From Mixophyes australis (Eukaryota > Chordata > Amphibia > Anura > Limnodynastidae): a stretch of 64,000 nucleotides of DNA. Below are positions 11,891 to 23,635 of the stretch, one piece after another. The stretch's first letter is position 1, and each line of letters opens with the position of its first letter. A model generated the notes under the pieces. That model was not told where the DNA came from and did no database searches. It saw nothing but the letters and a program-made list of their open reading frames with translations. The stretch lies in the NCBI GenBank assembly GCA_036250195.1, contig JAVHZZ010000012.1:93005615-93069614 (forward strand), read 5' to 3'. The translations under genes and the position numbers were made by a program.

Positions 11891-12417
11891 CATACATGTA
11901 CTATATATATATATATATATATATACCTCATACATGTACTATATATATATATACCTCATACATGTACTATATATATATACCTCATACATGTACTATATAT
12001 ATATATACCTCATACATGTACTATATATATATACCTCATACATGTATTATATATATATATACCTCATACATGTACTATATATATATATATATACCTCATA
12101 CATGTACTATATATATATATATATATATACCTCATACATGTACTATATATATATATACCTCATACATGTACTATATATATATATACACCTCATACATGTA
12201 CTATATATATATATATATACCTCATACATGTACTATATATATATATATATATACCTCATACATGTACTATATATATATATACCTCATATATGTACTATAT
12301 ATATATATATATATACCTCATACATGTACTATATATATATATACCTCATATATGTACTATATATATATATATATACCTCATATATGTACTATATATATAT
12401 ATATATACCTCATACAT

Positions 12418-12453
<36 letters not shown>

Positions 12454-12771
12454 ATACATGTACTATATATATATACCTCATACATGTACTATATATATAT
12501 ATATACCTCATACATGTACTATATATATATATACCTCATATATGTACTATATATATATATATATATATATACCTCATACATGTACTATATATATATACCT
12601 CATACATGTACTATATATATATACCTCATACATGTACTATATATATATGTACCTCATACATGTACTATATATATATACCTCATACATGTACTATATATAT
12701 ATATACCTCATACATGTACTATATATATATATATATCTCATACATGTACTATATATATATACCTCATACAT

Positions 12772-12808
<37 letters not shown>

Positions 12809-13921
12809 CATACATGTACTATATATATATATATATACCTCATACATGTACTATATATATATATATATACCTCATACATGTACTATATATATATACCTCA
12901 TACATGTACTATATATATATATACCTCATACATGTACTATATATATATATATATACCTCATACATGTACTATATATATATACCTCATACATGTACTATAT
13001 ATATATATACCTCATACATGTACTATATATATATATACCTCATACATGTACTATATATATATATATATATACCTCATACATGTACTATATATATATACCT
13101 CATACATGTACTATATATATATATATATACCTCATACATGTACTATATATATATACCTCATACATGTACTATATATATATATACCTCATACATGTACTAT
13201 ATATATATACCTCATACATGTACTATATATATATATATACCTCATACATGTACTATATATATATATACCTCATACATGTACTATATATATATATATATAT
13301 ATACCTCATACATGTACTATATATATATACCTCATACATGTACTATATATATATACCTCATACATGTACTATATATATATATATACCTCATACATGTACT
13401 ATATATATATACCTCATACATGTACTATATATATATATATATACCTCATACATGTACTATATATATATACCTCATACATGTACTATATATATATATATAT
13501 ACCTCATACATGTACTATATATATATACCTCATACATGTACTATATATATATATATATACCTCATACATGTACTATATATATATACCTCATACATGTACT
13601 ATATATATATATACCTCATACATGTACTATATATATATACCTCATACATGTACTATATATATATATATATATACCTCATACATGTACTATATATATATAC
13701 CTCATACATGTACTATATATATATACCTCATACATGTACTATATATATATATATATATATATACCTCATACATGTACTATATATATATATATACCTCATA
13801 CATGTACTATATATATATATATATACCTCATACATGTACTATATATATATATATACCTCATACATGTACTATATATATATATACCTCATACATGTACTAT
13901 ATATATATATACCTCATACAT

Positions 13922-13962
<41 letters not shown>

Positions 13963-13999
13963 CATACATGTACTATATATATATATATACCTCATACAT

Positions 14000-14056
<57 letters not shown>

Positions 14057-14065
14057 CTCATACAT

Positions 14066-14114
<49 letters not shown>

Positions 14115-14175
14115 CATACATGTACTATATATATATACCTCATACATGTACTATATATATATATACCTCATACAT

Positions 14176-14212
<37 letters not shown>

Positions 14213-14323
14213 CATACATGTACTATATATATATACCTCATACATGTACTATATATATACCTCATACATGTACTATATATATATACCTCATACATGTACT
14301 ATATATATATATACCTCATACAT

Positions 14324-14358
<35 letters not shown>

Positions 14359-14391
14359 CATACATGTACTATATATATATACCTCATACAT

Positions 14392-14438
<47 letters not shown>

Positions 14439-14473
14439 CATACATGTACTATATATATATTTACCTCATACAT

Positions 14474-14510
<37 letters not shown>

Positions 14511-14520
14511 CCTCATACAT

Positions 14521-14561
<41 letters not shown>

Positions 14562-14603
14562 CATACATGTACTAGGGATATATATATATAGTGTGTGTGT
14601 GTG

Positions 14604-14640
<37 letters not shown>
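11526..14640. repeat. AT-rich minisatellite, right segment (about 95 copies)
   Basis: Monomer ACCTCATACATGTACT plus (AT)n, about 26-70 bp according to the AT run; the longest pure (AT) runs are at 13925-14110. The core contains the palindrome ACATGT. Three overlapping open frames of about 1,000 codons (Ile/Tyr-rich) are artefacts. The array ends in (GT)n(AT)n at 14580-14640. Confidence 0.97.
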
Positions 14641-14646
<6 letters not shown>

Positions 14647-14978
14647 ATATAGTATTAGTATAGTACAGTAGTCATGGTCAAAGATTTGAGAATGACACAA
14701 ATATTATTTTTGATAAAGTCTGCTGCCTCAGTTTTTATGATGGCAATTTGCATATACTCCAGAATGTCATGAAGAGTGATCAAATGAACTGCAATTAATT
14801 TCAAAATCCCTCTTTGCCATGACAATTAATTTTATCCCAAAAACAACATTTCCACTGCATTTCAGCCCTGCCACAAAAGGACCAGGATCAGGTCAGTGAT
14901 TCTCTCATTAACACAGGTGAGAGTATTGACGAGGACAAGGCTGGAGATTACTCTGTCATGTTGATTGAGTTAGAATAA

Positions 14979-15591
14979 GTGCTCTGCTCTGCCTCTTCAT
15001 GTCCCGTTGCTAGGCACCGGGACGCGTCTATGCCCGGCAGTTGCCGGCACATGCGTAGAGCCACGGCGTCCTCGTTGCTAGGCAACGGGACGCTCGGCTC
15101 TGCTTCCCGTTGGCGGTTAGCTAATTCTGACCGCCGACTCCACTGCCACCAATGAGGCATCACCTCCTCTATATAAGGGAGGCTCTGGCACCAGAAGGGT
15201 GCCAGTGTATTAGGTTCTCCCCTTTGCTCCAGCTCTATCTATTGCTCCTGACTGTTCCTAGATATTGACCCAGCTTGCCTGACCCTTCTTTTGGAATTTC
15301 CTGCGGACTTATTGGATCTTCAGGTTTGACCTCAGCTACCCTCACTTCGCCTCTGCCTGCTCCCTTGTTCTTATTTCCTGCACGGTTCCGACCTGGATTG
15401 TACGACTTTGCCTACCTCTTCACTTCTCTGGTGGCTACTTGGGAGGGCCGCAATCTGTGTGCTTCTGCCATGAAATCCAAACCTCCTTGCGGGGGTCCCT
15501 GGTGAAAACCAGGGGCACGTTTAGACTCCGCGCCTCCTGGTGTAGCGGTGCCAATACCAGAGGGTGGGACCATTCTCACGGCCAGCCTGAC
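14979..15591 (+). mobile_element. Nested solo LTR (613 bp) with 5-bp target duplication
   Basis: Comparison with the second transposon copy shows exactly what was inserted: GAGTTAGAATAA/CAG there is interrupted here. The insert is flanked by AATAA at 14974-14978 and 15592-15596. It contains CCAAT (15150) and a TATA box (CTCTATATAAGGGAGG, about 15168), as an LTR U3 would, and no coding region. The TATA orientation gives the plus strand. Confidence 0.8.
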
Positions 15592-15920
15592 AATAACAGA
15601 CTGGAAGCTTTAAAAGGAGGGTGGAGCTTGAAATCATTGCTTTTACTCTGCTATGCATGGTTATTTGCAAGAAAACACGTGTTGCTTTGCACAAAAAGCT
15701 GCACAGGCAAGGATATTGCTACTAGTAAGATTGCACCTAAATCAACCATTTATCGGATCATCAAGGACTTCATGATGAGAGAGGTTCAATAGTTGTGAAG
15801 AAGGCTTCAGGGCGCCCAAGATCATCCAGAAAGCGTCAGGACCGTTTCCTAAAGTTGATTCAGCTGTGGGATTGGGGCACAGGACTGGGGTAAAGTAATT
15901 TTCTCTGATCCCCTTTCAGA

Positions 15921-16472
15921 TTGTTTGGGGCATCTGGAAAAACACTTGTCCGGAGAAGGAAAGGTGAGCGCTACCATCAGTCTTGTGTCATGCCAACAGT
16001 AAAGCATCCTGAGACCATTCATGTTTGGGGTTGCGTCTTAGCCAAGGGAGTGGACTCCTTCACAATTTTGCCTAAGAGCACAACCATGAATAAAGAATGG
16101 TACCAAAATATCCTCCAAGAACAACTCCCAACCATCCAAGAACAGTTTGGTGATGAACAATGCCTTTTCCAGCATGATGGAGCACCTTGTCATAAGGCAA
16201 AAGTGATAGCTAAGTTGCTCTGGAATCAAAACATTGAAATTTTGGGTCCATGGCCAGGAAACCACCCAGACCTTAATCTCATTGAAAACTTGTGGTCAAT
16301 CCTCAAGAGGCGGGTGGACAAACAAAATCCCACATATTCTGACAAACTCCAAGCATTGATTAGGCAAAAATGGGCGGCTACCAGTCAGTATGTGACCCAG
16401 AAGTTGATTGACAGCATGCCAGGGCGAACTGCAGAGGTCTTCAAAAAGAAGGGTCAACCCTGCAAATATTGA
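15921..16472 (+). pseudogene. Tc1-like transposase, C-terminal part (broken)
   Basis: A 183-codon open frame begins at FGASGKTLVRRRKGERYHQS and runs to the normal C-terminus KKKGQPCKY. It has the second catalytic Asp in LFQHDGAPCHKA and the Glu in LNLIENLWSILKRR, spaced as in the DD34E triad of Tc1 transposases. The first Asp and the paired DNA-binding domains lie upstream in sequence disrupted by the nested LTR, a deletion and frameshifts. Confidence 0.85.
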
Positions 16473-16671
16473 CTCTTTGCATAAACGTAATGTAATGGTC
16501 AATAAATCCTTTGATACTTATGAAATGCTTGTAATTTTACTTCAGTATACCATAGCAATATATGTCAAAAAGGTCTAAAAAGACTGAAGCAGCAAACTTT
16601 GTGAAAACCAATACTTATGTCATTCTCAAAACTTTTAGCCATGACTGTATACTATAGTATAGTATAGTAGT

Positions 16672-17790
16672 GTTAGTATAGTATTTGACGGCAGATAAGA
16701 ACCGCTTGGCCCATCTAGTCTGCCCATTTATTAAACTATGATAACCTCCCTATTCCATCTTTATTTCTTTGTAAGTATATCCCTATGTCTATCCCAAGCA
16801 AGTTTACATTGCTCTACTCTATTAGCCTCTACCACCTCTGATGGGAGGCTAATCCACTTGTCCACTACCCTTTCTGTGAAGTAATTTTTCCTCAAATTTC
16901 CTCTGAACCTCCCTCCAGTGTCAGTACATGTCCTCGTGTTCTAATACTTCTCTTCCTTTCATGAATGTTTCCCTGATGTACCTTGTTATAATCCTTGATA
17001 TATTGGAATATTTTCTATCATGTACCCCTTTCTCTTCTCCAAACTATACATAGTAAGAGCTTTTATTCTATCTGGGTAAGGGTTGTGCTGTAGGCCATGC
17101 ACCATTTAGTTATCCTTCTTTATACAGTCTCTAATTTATTTATATCCTTCTGGAGATATGGCCTCCAGAACTGAACACAGTATTCAAGATGAGGCCGTAC
17201 CAATGACCTATACAGTGGTATTATTACTTCTTTCTTTCTGCTACTGATTCCTCTCCCTATACAACCAAGCATCTGACTTGCCTTCCTCATTGCTTTGTTA
17301 CATTACTTACCTGCCTTTATGTCACCTGAAATAGTGACTCCTATATGCTTTCCTCCTCAGTAGTTTCCATTATAGTGCCATTAATACTATATTTAGCCTT
17401 TGGGTTTTGAGACCCAAGTACATGATTTTGCATTTTTTGGCATTAAACTGTAGTTGCCACTCTCTTGACCATTCCTCTAGTCTACTTAGATCATCAATCA
17501 TTTGTTTTACCCCTCCTGATGCGTCTACCCTGTTGCATATCTTTTTGTCATCTGCAGTAAGACATACTTTCCCTTGAATACCATTTGCAATGTCTCCAAT
17601 AAAGATATTAAAAAGCACTGGTTTAAATACAGATCCTTGGGGTACTCCACTGTAACCTATCCCTCCTGTGAATACGCTCCATTTAATATAACTCTCTGTT
17701 TTCTATCCTGCAACCAAGATCTTATCCATTCAACCATCTTAGAATCCAATCCCAATCTTTCAAGTTTTGGAACATCAGTCATTCGGTTAC
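16672..17790 (-). pseudogene. CR1-like LINE fragment, reverse transcriptase and 3' end
   Basis: On the minus strand, translation shows reverse-transcriptase pieces: GVPQGSV-like sequence near 17640, LFNIFIGDIANGIQGKVCL, an altered active site TADDKK (FADDTK expected), WSREWQLQFNAKKCKIMYLG, and LYRSLVRPHLEYCVQFW near 17210-17160. Stops and frameshifts interrupt it. The 3' end lies at about 16675 in TTCTTATCTGCCGTCAAATA. It is a 5'-truncated dead copy. Confidence 0.8.
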
Positions 17791-17829
17791 ACACACATCA
17801 GTAAGCCAGTTACATACACTTTGCTGTCT

Positions 17830-19350
17830 TTCTTTTCTCCCCATGTTCCCCTTCCTAGTACCCTTGCACCCTTCACCCACTCATTTGCTAGTCCATCCTC
17901 TCCGCTTCTATCCTCCCTCTCCCTACTGCCTTAGTCTTTCACCATGTCTCCCTGCTCCCGTCCAATACCCATCCTCATCCCCTGTCTGTATCTACATCTC
18001 AGATACAGCCCAACCCATGCACCAACAACCCTGTCAATGTCATCCATATCTACCCACATCCCTCTCTCCCTTTTTCCTGTGCTCTCTTTAATTCCAGAAG
18101 ATCTATCTGCAACAAACTGCCCTCTATCTATGGCCTCTTTAACCCCAATGCACTTAACATTGTTGCCATCACAGAATCCTGGCTTTCTTCCACTGATACT
18201 GCTTCCCCAGCTACTCTCTTCTATGGGGGCCCTCTCTTTCACCCACTCCTTCAGACCTGATGACTGCCCAGGCGGTGGGGTGGATATTGCCCTATGCCCC
18301 AATTGTACCTTTCATGCCATCTCCCCTGAGCCCTCCCTTTTATTCTTCTGCTTTGAAATCCACTATATCCTTCTCTTCTCCCCCATCCATCTCCGTGTCT
18401 CAGTCATCTACCTCATGGTCCCACTTCCCAATTTCTTGAGAAATTTGGCTTCCCCATTACCTCTGCTTAGACCTCCCCTCCATCAATTTAGGTGTCTTTA
18501 ACATCCCCATCGACAACCCCACAGATCCAGTGTCCATCAAACTGTTTGCCCTTCCTTCCTCCTTTGGACTCTCAAAATTTGCCTCTTCTTCCACCCACTG
18601 TCTTGGACACTCCCTTGACCTTGTCTTCTCCCATCAGTGTGCTCTTTCCAACTTCTCCAACTATCCCTTCCCATTCTCTGACCTTCATTTCCTCTCCTTC
18701 ACTCTTTCCTCATCTCCTGCACCCCTCCGCACACCCAAATCTACCCTTTCTAGATCCAATTTTGATGCTTGATCCTGTTATTTTGGCCTCTTTACCTGAA
18801 ACTCTCCTCTCCCCTCTATCCTTCCTGGTCTGCCTCAACTCGGCGGCCTCCCTCTACAACCACACCCTCAACACTACTTTTGACTTGACCTGCCTTTTCT
18901 GTTCTCCTTCGCTGCTTTAAACCCCAATGTTAGCACTCCAAAATCTCTCCCACTCTTGCTCTCAGATCCCGTTACATTGGCTCTCCCCCCATGTGTCAAC
19001 AGTTTGTCTGCCCCTTTCCCTTTAGTAAGCGTATTCTCATTAACTATAACTTTTGCTCACCAGCTACATTACGCACCTCCTCCTTGGGCTTTCTGCCCAT
19101 TGACTCCAGTCCTCCACTGTCTTTTCACCTCTTTCACTGGCTCTAAAGCTGTTAGTTGTGACCATGCTAATGGGCAAAGGTTTCAGCCTGCGCAGAATAT
19201 ACACCACAGTAGCTGTGTTGAGAGTTGTAGTGTTATTTGTATACTTTATTGTACTGTTATACCAGGTACTGAATTGTTGCTTGCCCTCTGTACGGCGCTG
19301 CAGACCTCATGTGGCACCCTTTAAATAAAGTTTAATAATAATAATAATCC
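17830..19350 (+). pseudogene. L2/CR1-like LINE fragment, endonuclease region and 3' tail
   Basis: The plus strand encodes a decayed apurinic-type endonuclease: ITESWLSSTD near 18170, LGVFNIPIDNPTDPVSIKLF near 18490 (GDFN changed to GVFN), THCLGHSLDLVFSHQ near 18597 and SDLHFLSF near 18680 (SDHH changed to SDLH). Two catalytic positions are therefore altered. The 3' end (TGTACGGCGCTGCAGACC, CCTTTAAATAAAG, then (AAT)n at 19335-19348) is a typical LINE tail. The reverse-transcriptase part between them is missing. Confidence 0.75.
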
Positions 19351-19360
19351 TACACACATT

Positions 19361-19378
19361 ATATATCTCATACATGTA

Positions 19379-19432
<54 letters not shown>

Positions 19433-19462
19433 AAAATATATAGTACACGTATGAGGTATAAT
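19361..19462. repeat. AT-rich hairpin with flanking minisatellite monomers
   Basis: CTCATACATGTACT (19367-19380), a long (AT)n, then AGTACACGTATGAGGTA in the opposite orientation. These are two inverted copies of the monomer found at 10.3-14.6 kb, able to fold as a hairpin. Confidence 0.75.
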
Positions 19463-19476
19463 GTACATTTATGAGG

Positions 19477-20755
19477 TATACACCAATCAGCCACAATATC
19501 AAAACCACTGACAAGTGAAGTGAGTAACATTTCATTACAATGGCACCTCACAAGGGGTGGGATATATAAGGCAGCAAGTGAACAGTCAATTCTTGAAGTA
19601 GATGTGTTCGAAGCAGTAAAAATGGCCAACGTAGCGATCTGAGCGACTTTGACAAGGGCCAAATTTTAATGGCTAGATGACTGGGTCAGAGCATCTCCAA
19701 AATGGCCCAACTTGTGGGGTGTGTTCCTGGTTTATAGTGGTTAGTACCTACCAAAAGTGGTCCAAGGAAGGAGAACCAGCAACCAGGTCTCGGGCACCCA
19801 AGGCTCATTGATGTGCGTAAGGAGAAAGGCTAGCCCATCTAGTCCAATCCCACAGAAGAGCTACTGTAGCACAAATTGCTGGAAAAGTTAATGTTGCCTA
19901 TGACAGAAAGGTGTCAGAACACACACGTAGCCACAGACTGGTCGGAGTGCCCATGTTGAACTGGTTCAAGAAGCAATGGAGGTGAAAGTGGCCTGGTCTA
20001 ATGAATCACATTTTCACATTGTGGGGTGTCTGGTATGCAGTGGTTAGTACCTACCAAAAGTGGTCCAAGGAAGGACAACCGGTGACAGGGTCATGGGTGC
20101 CCAAGGCTCATTGATGTCAGTGGGTAGTGAAGGCTAGGACGTCTGGTCCAATCCCACAGAAGAGCTGCTGTAGCACATATTGCTGAAAAGGTTACTGCTG
20201 GCTATGATAGGTGTCAGAACACACAGAGCATCGCAGCTTGCTGCATATGGGGCTGCGGAGCCACAGACCGGTCAGACTACCGATGCGGACTCCTGTCCAC
20301 CGCTGAAAGCGCCTAAAATGGGCACGTGAGCGCCAGAACTGAACCATGGAGCAATGGAAGAAGGTGGCCTGGTCTGATGAATCACGTTTCCTTTTACATC
20401 ATGTGGACGGCCGGGTGCGTGTGTGTTGTTTACCTTTGGTACAGATGGCACCAGTATGTACTATGGGAAGAAGGCAGCTGGTGGAGGCAGTGTGATGCTC
20501 TGGGCAATGAGCTGCTGGGAAACCTTGGGCCCTGGCATTCATGTGGATGTTACTCTGACACGTACCACCTACCTGAACATTGTTACAGACCAAGTACCCC
20601 CTTCATGGCAGCGGTATTCCCTGATGGCAGTGCCCTCTTTCAGCAGGATAATGTGCTCTGCCACACTGCAGGAATTGTTCAGGAAAGGCTTGAGGAACAT
20701 GACAAATGGAGAGATTCAATTGCCAGCGCTGAGGTGTGCGGACATCGCGCTGCGC
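19477..20755 (+). mobile_element. Tc1-like transposon (family A) with internal duplication, 3' truncated
   Basis: It begins with the family A end ACACCAATCAGCCACAATAT and leader (GGGATATATAAGGCAGC). Transposase-derived sequence (CTGAGCGACTTTGACAAGG onward) is broken by frameshifts. The segment GGTTAGTACCTACCAAAAGT occurs twice, at about 19739 and 20042, so some 300 bp are duplicated. Near 20560-20700 VTLTRTTYLNIV and FQQDN-like sequence mark the catalytic core. The right inverted repeat is absent. Confidence 0.82.
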
Positions 20756-20955
20756 TAACTGCCAGCAAGTACAGTAGAAATCTCTGCTCCTTTTCCAAGG
20801 GTACAACAAATATATCATACACTCTACATATCTCATACATGCACTGTATAGCACACACACTATCCCATACCTGGACAATATATTCTTACATATCCTACAT
20901 ATCACATACCTCATACTTGTACAGTATATCTCACACACTATTCCTTTCACATGTA
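20756..20955. other. Spacer between two Tc1-like remnants
   Basis: AT-rich sequence with scattered CTCATACATGCACT and CTCATACTTGTACAG, diverged relatives of the 10.3-14.6 kb monomer. Nothing else is seen. Confidence 0.5.
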
Positions 20956-21600
20956 AAATACAATACATGCCAAAAAGTATGTGGACCCCTCTCTAATAAT
21001 TGTATTCGGCCATTTCAGGCTGAGTGACTGTCGGCAAGGCAATGCCATAGGATGCCACCTTTCTAACAAGCAAGCTCCTTAAATGCTAGAGCTGCCTGGG
21101 TCACTGGAAGTGCTGTTATTGTGAAGCCACTCAATCTCACAGAACAGGACCATCAAGTACAGATACTCTATCCTCGGGTGCAGCACTCGCTGCAGAGTTC
21201 AGAGGTGCCACTAGAAGCAATGTCAGCACAAGTAGTGTTCATCAGGAGCTACATGGATTGTGTCTCCATGGCCAAGCAGCCGCAAACAGGTCTCGGTACA
21301 CATGCAATGCCAGAGTGGTATAAAACACAACCATATTGTACTCTAGAGCAGTGGAAACGCATTCTCTGGAATCACACTTCACCATGTGGGAGTCTGACGT
21401 ACGCATCTGGATTTGGCGGATGCCAGGATGAAGTTTCCTACCCGAATGTGTACTGCCATCTGTAAAGTTTAGAGGAGGAATTATGGCCAGGGCCTCTTTG
21501 TTCCAGTGAAGGGAAGTCTCGATGCTACAGCATACAGTGACATTCTAGAGAATTGTGTGCTTCCAACATTGTGATAAGTTTTGGAAAGGCCCTGTCCTAT
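20956..21600 (+). mobile_element. Tc1-like transposon (family B), 3' truncated
   Basis: It starts with ATGCCAAAAAGTATGTGGAC, the end of a widespread vertebrate Tc1-like family. Broken transposase sequence follows, including CTCTAGAGCAGTGGAAACGC and GGATTTGGCGGATGCCAGGA. It stops in GGCCCTGTCCTAT, where the next tandem array begins. The last third of the element, including its right end, is missing. Confidence 0.8.
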
Positions 21601-23530
21601 GAGACTATTGAGGAGTGGATGGGAAAAGCTAAATAAGGAACGAGGAGTAGCCAGAGATGAATGAGGAGTGGACAGGAAAAGGGAAAATAAGGAATGAGGA
21701 GCTGCCAAGGACTAATGAGAAGTGGATATGAAAAGGAGAAATAAGGAGAAACCAGAGACGACTTTGGAGCAGATAGAAAAAAAGGTAAATAAGGAGCTTC
21801 CAGAGATGAATGAGGAGCGAATAGGAAAAGGAGAGGTCTAGAAGGAGAGGCCAGAGACGATTGAGAAGCGACCAGAGATGAATGAGGAGCGAATAGGAAA
21901 AGGAGAGGTCTAGAAGGAGAGGCCAGAGACGATTGAGAAGCGGCCAGAGAAGAATGAGGAGTGGATAGCAAAAAGGAGAGGTCTAGAAGGAGAGGCCAGA
22001 GACGATTGAGAAGCGGCCAGAGATGAATGAGGAGTGAATAGGAAAAGGAGAGGTCTAGAAGGAGAGGCCAGAGACGATTGAAAAGCGGCCAGAGATGAAT
22101 GAGGAGCGAATAGGAAAAGGAGAGGTCTAGAAGAAGAGGCCAGAGACGATTGAGAAGCGGCCAGAGATGAATGAGGAGCGGATAGGAAAAGGAGAGGTCT
22201 AGAAGGAGAGGCCAGAGACGATTGAAAAGCGGCCAGAGATGAATCAGGAGCGGATAGGAAAAGGAGAGGTCTAGAAGGAGAGGCCAGAGACGATTGAGAA
22301 GCGGCCAGAGATGAATGAGGAGCGGATAGGAAAAGGAGAGGTCTAGAAGGAGAGGCCAGAGACGATTGAGAAGCGGCCAGAGATGAATGAGGAGTGGATA
22401 GGAAAAGGAGAGGTCTAGAAGGAGAGGCCAGAGACGATTGAGAAGCGGCCAGAGATGAATGAGGAGCGAATAGGAAAAGGAGAGGTCTAGAAGAAGAGGC
22501 CAGAGACGATTGAGAAGCGGCCAGAGATGAATGAGGAGTGGATAGGAAAAGGAGAGGTCTAGAAGGAGAGGCCAGAGACGATTGAGAAGCGGCCAGAGAT
22601 GAATGAGGAGCGGATAGGAAAGGGAGAGGTCTAGAAGAAGAGGCCAGAGACGATTGAGTAGCAGTTAGAGATGAATGAGGAGCGGATAGGAAAAGGAGAA
22701 ATAAGGAACGAGGAGAGGCCAGAGACGATTGAGAAGCGGCCAGAGATGAATGAGGAGTGGATAGGAAGAGGAGAGGTCTAGAAGGAGAGGCCAGAGACGA
22801 TTGAGAAGCGGCCAGAGATGAATGAGGAGTGGATAGGAAAAGGAGAGGTCTAGAAGGAGAGGCCAGAGATGAATGAGGAGCGGATAGGAAAGGGAGAGGT
22901 CTAGAAGAAGAGGCCAGAGACGATTGAGTAGCAGTTAGAGATGAATGAGGAGCGGATAGGAAAAGGAGAAATAAGGAACGAGGAGAGGCCAGAGACGATT
23001 GAGAAGCGGCCAGAGATGAATGAGGAGTGGATAGGAAGAGGAGAGGTCAAGAAGGAGAGGCCAGAGACGATTGAGAAGCGGTCAGAGATGAATGAGGAGT
23101 GAATAGGAAGAGGAGAGGTCTAGAAGGAGAGGCCAGAGACGATTGAGAAGCGGCCAGAGATGAATGAGGAGCGGATAGGAAAAGGAGAGGTCTAGAAGGA
23201 GAGGCCAGAGACGATTGAGAAGCGGCCAGAGATGAATGAGGAGCGGATAGGAAAAGGAGAGGTCTAGAAGGAGAGGCCAGAGACGATTGAGAAGCGGCCA
23301 GAGATGAATGAGGAGCGGATAGGAAAAGGAGAAATATGGAACGAGGAGAGTCCAGAGACTATTGAGGAGCAGATAGGAAAAGGGGAAATAAGGAATGATA
23401 GGCTGCCAGAGATGAATGAGGAGAGTCAGAAGAACAGATTTGAGGAACAGTTAGGAAGTGGGGAAATGAGTAATATTTCAGGAGTAGATGAAAGGGCAAA
23501 AAGTGAGATAATAACGGTTAACAAAGATAA
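21600..23530. repeat. 72-bp minisatellite (about 27 copies)
   Basis: Purine-rich monomer starting GAGAGGCCAGAGACGATTGA and ending GAGAGGTCTAGAAG; adjacent GACGATT motifs at 21856 and 21928 give the period. Shorter and rearranged units occur at 21600-21830 and 22660-23000. The unit length is a multiple of three, so one frame reads as charged repeats (RPETIEKRPEMNEER) with one stop (TAG) per unit. It is not a gene. Confidence 0.95.
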
Positions 23531-23635
23531 ATAAGAATATATGTGTTGAATCAGTCAAGAGAAAAAGTGCAAAAAGCAAGAGTCAATACAGGTAAGGAAT
23601 GAAAGATTGATGTGAAATAGCATTATCTGATTAAA
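23531..23635. other. Short single-copy spacer
   Basis: AT-rich sequence between the 72-bp and 39-bp arrays with no recognised feature. Confidence 0.5.

Larger units (their letters stand above)
14666..16647 (+). mobile_element. Tc1-like DNA transposon (family C) copy 1, carrying a nested LTR
   Basis: The left end, GTCATGGTCAAAGATTTGAG, and the right end, inverted, CAGTCATGGCTAAAAGTTTT, are the same inverted repeat as in the copy at 53803-55327. TA dinucleotides flank it. Net length without the nested insertion is about 1.37 kb. The transposase reading frame is broken upstream of 15921. The element is dead. Confidence 0.88.

Noticed and set aside
11342..14652. Three plus-strand open frames of about 1,000 codons rich in Ile and Tyr
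   Set aside because: Produced by (AT)n and the ACCTCATACATGTACT unit; all three phases are open at once.
23304..23534. 76-codon charged open frame at the end of the 72-bp array
   Set aside because: Two or three variant units that lack the TAG; no start context or continuation into unique coding sequence.
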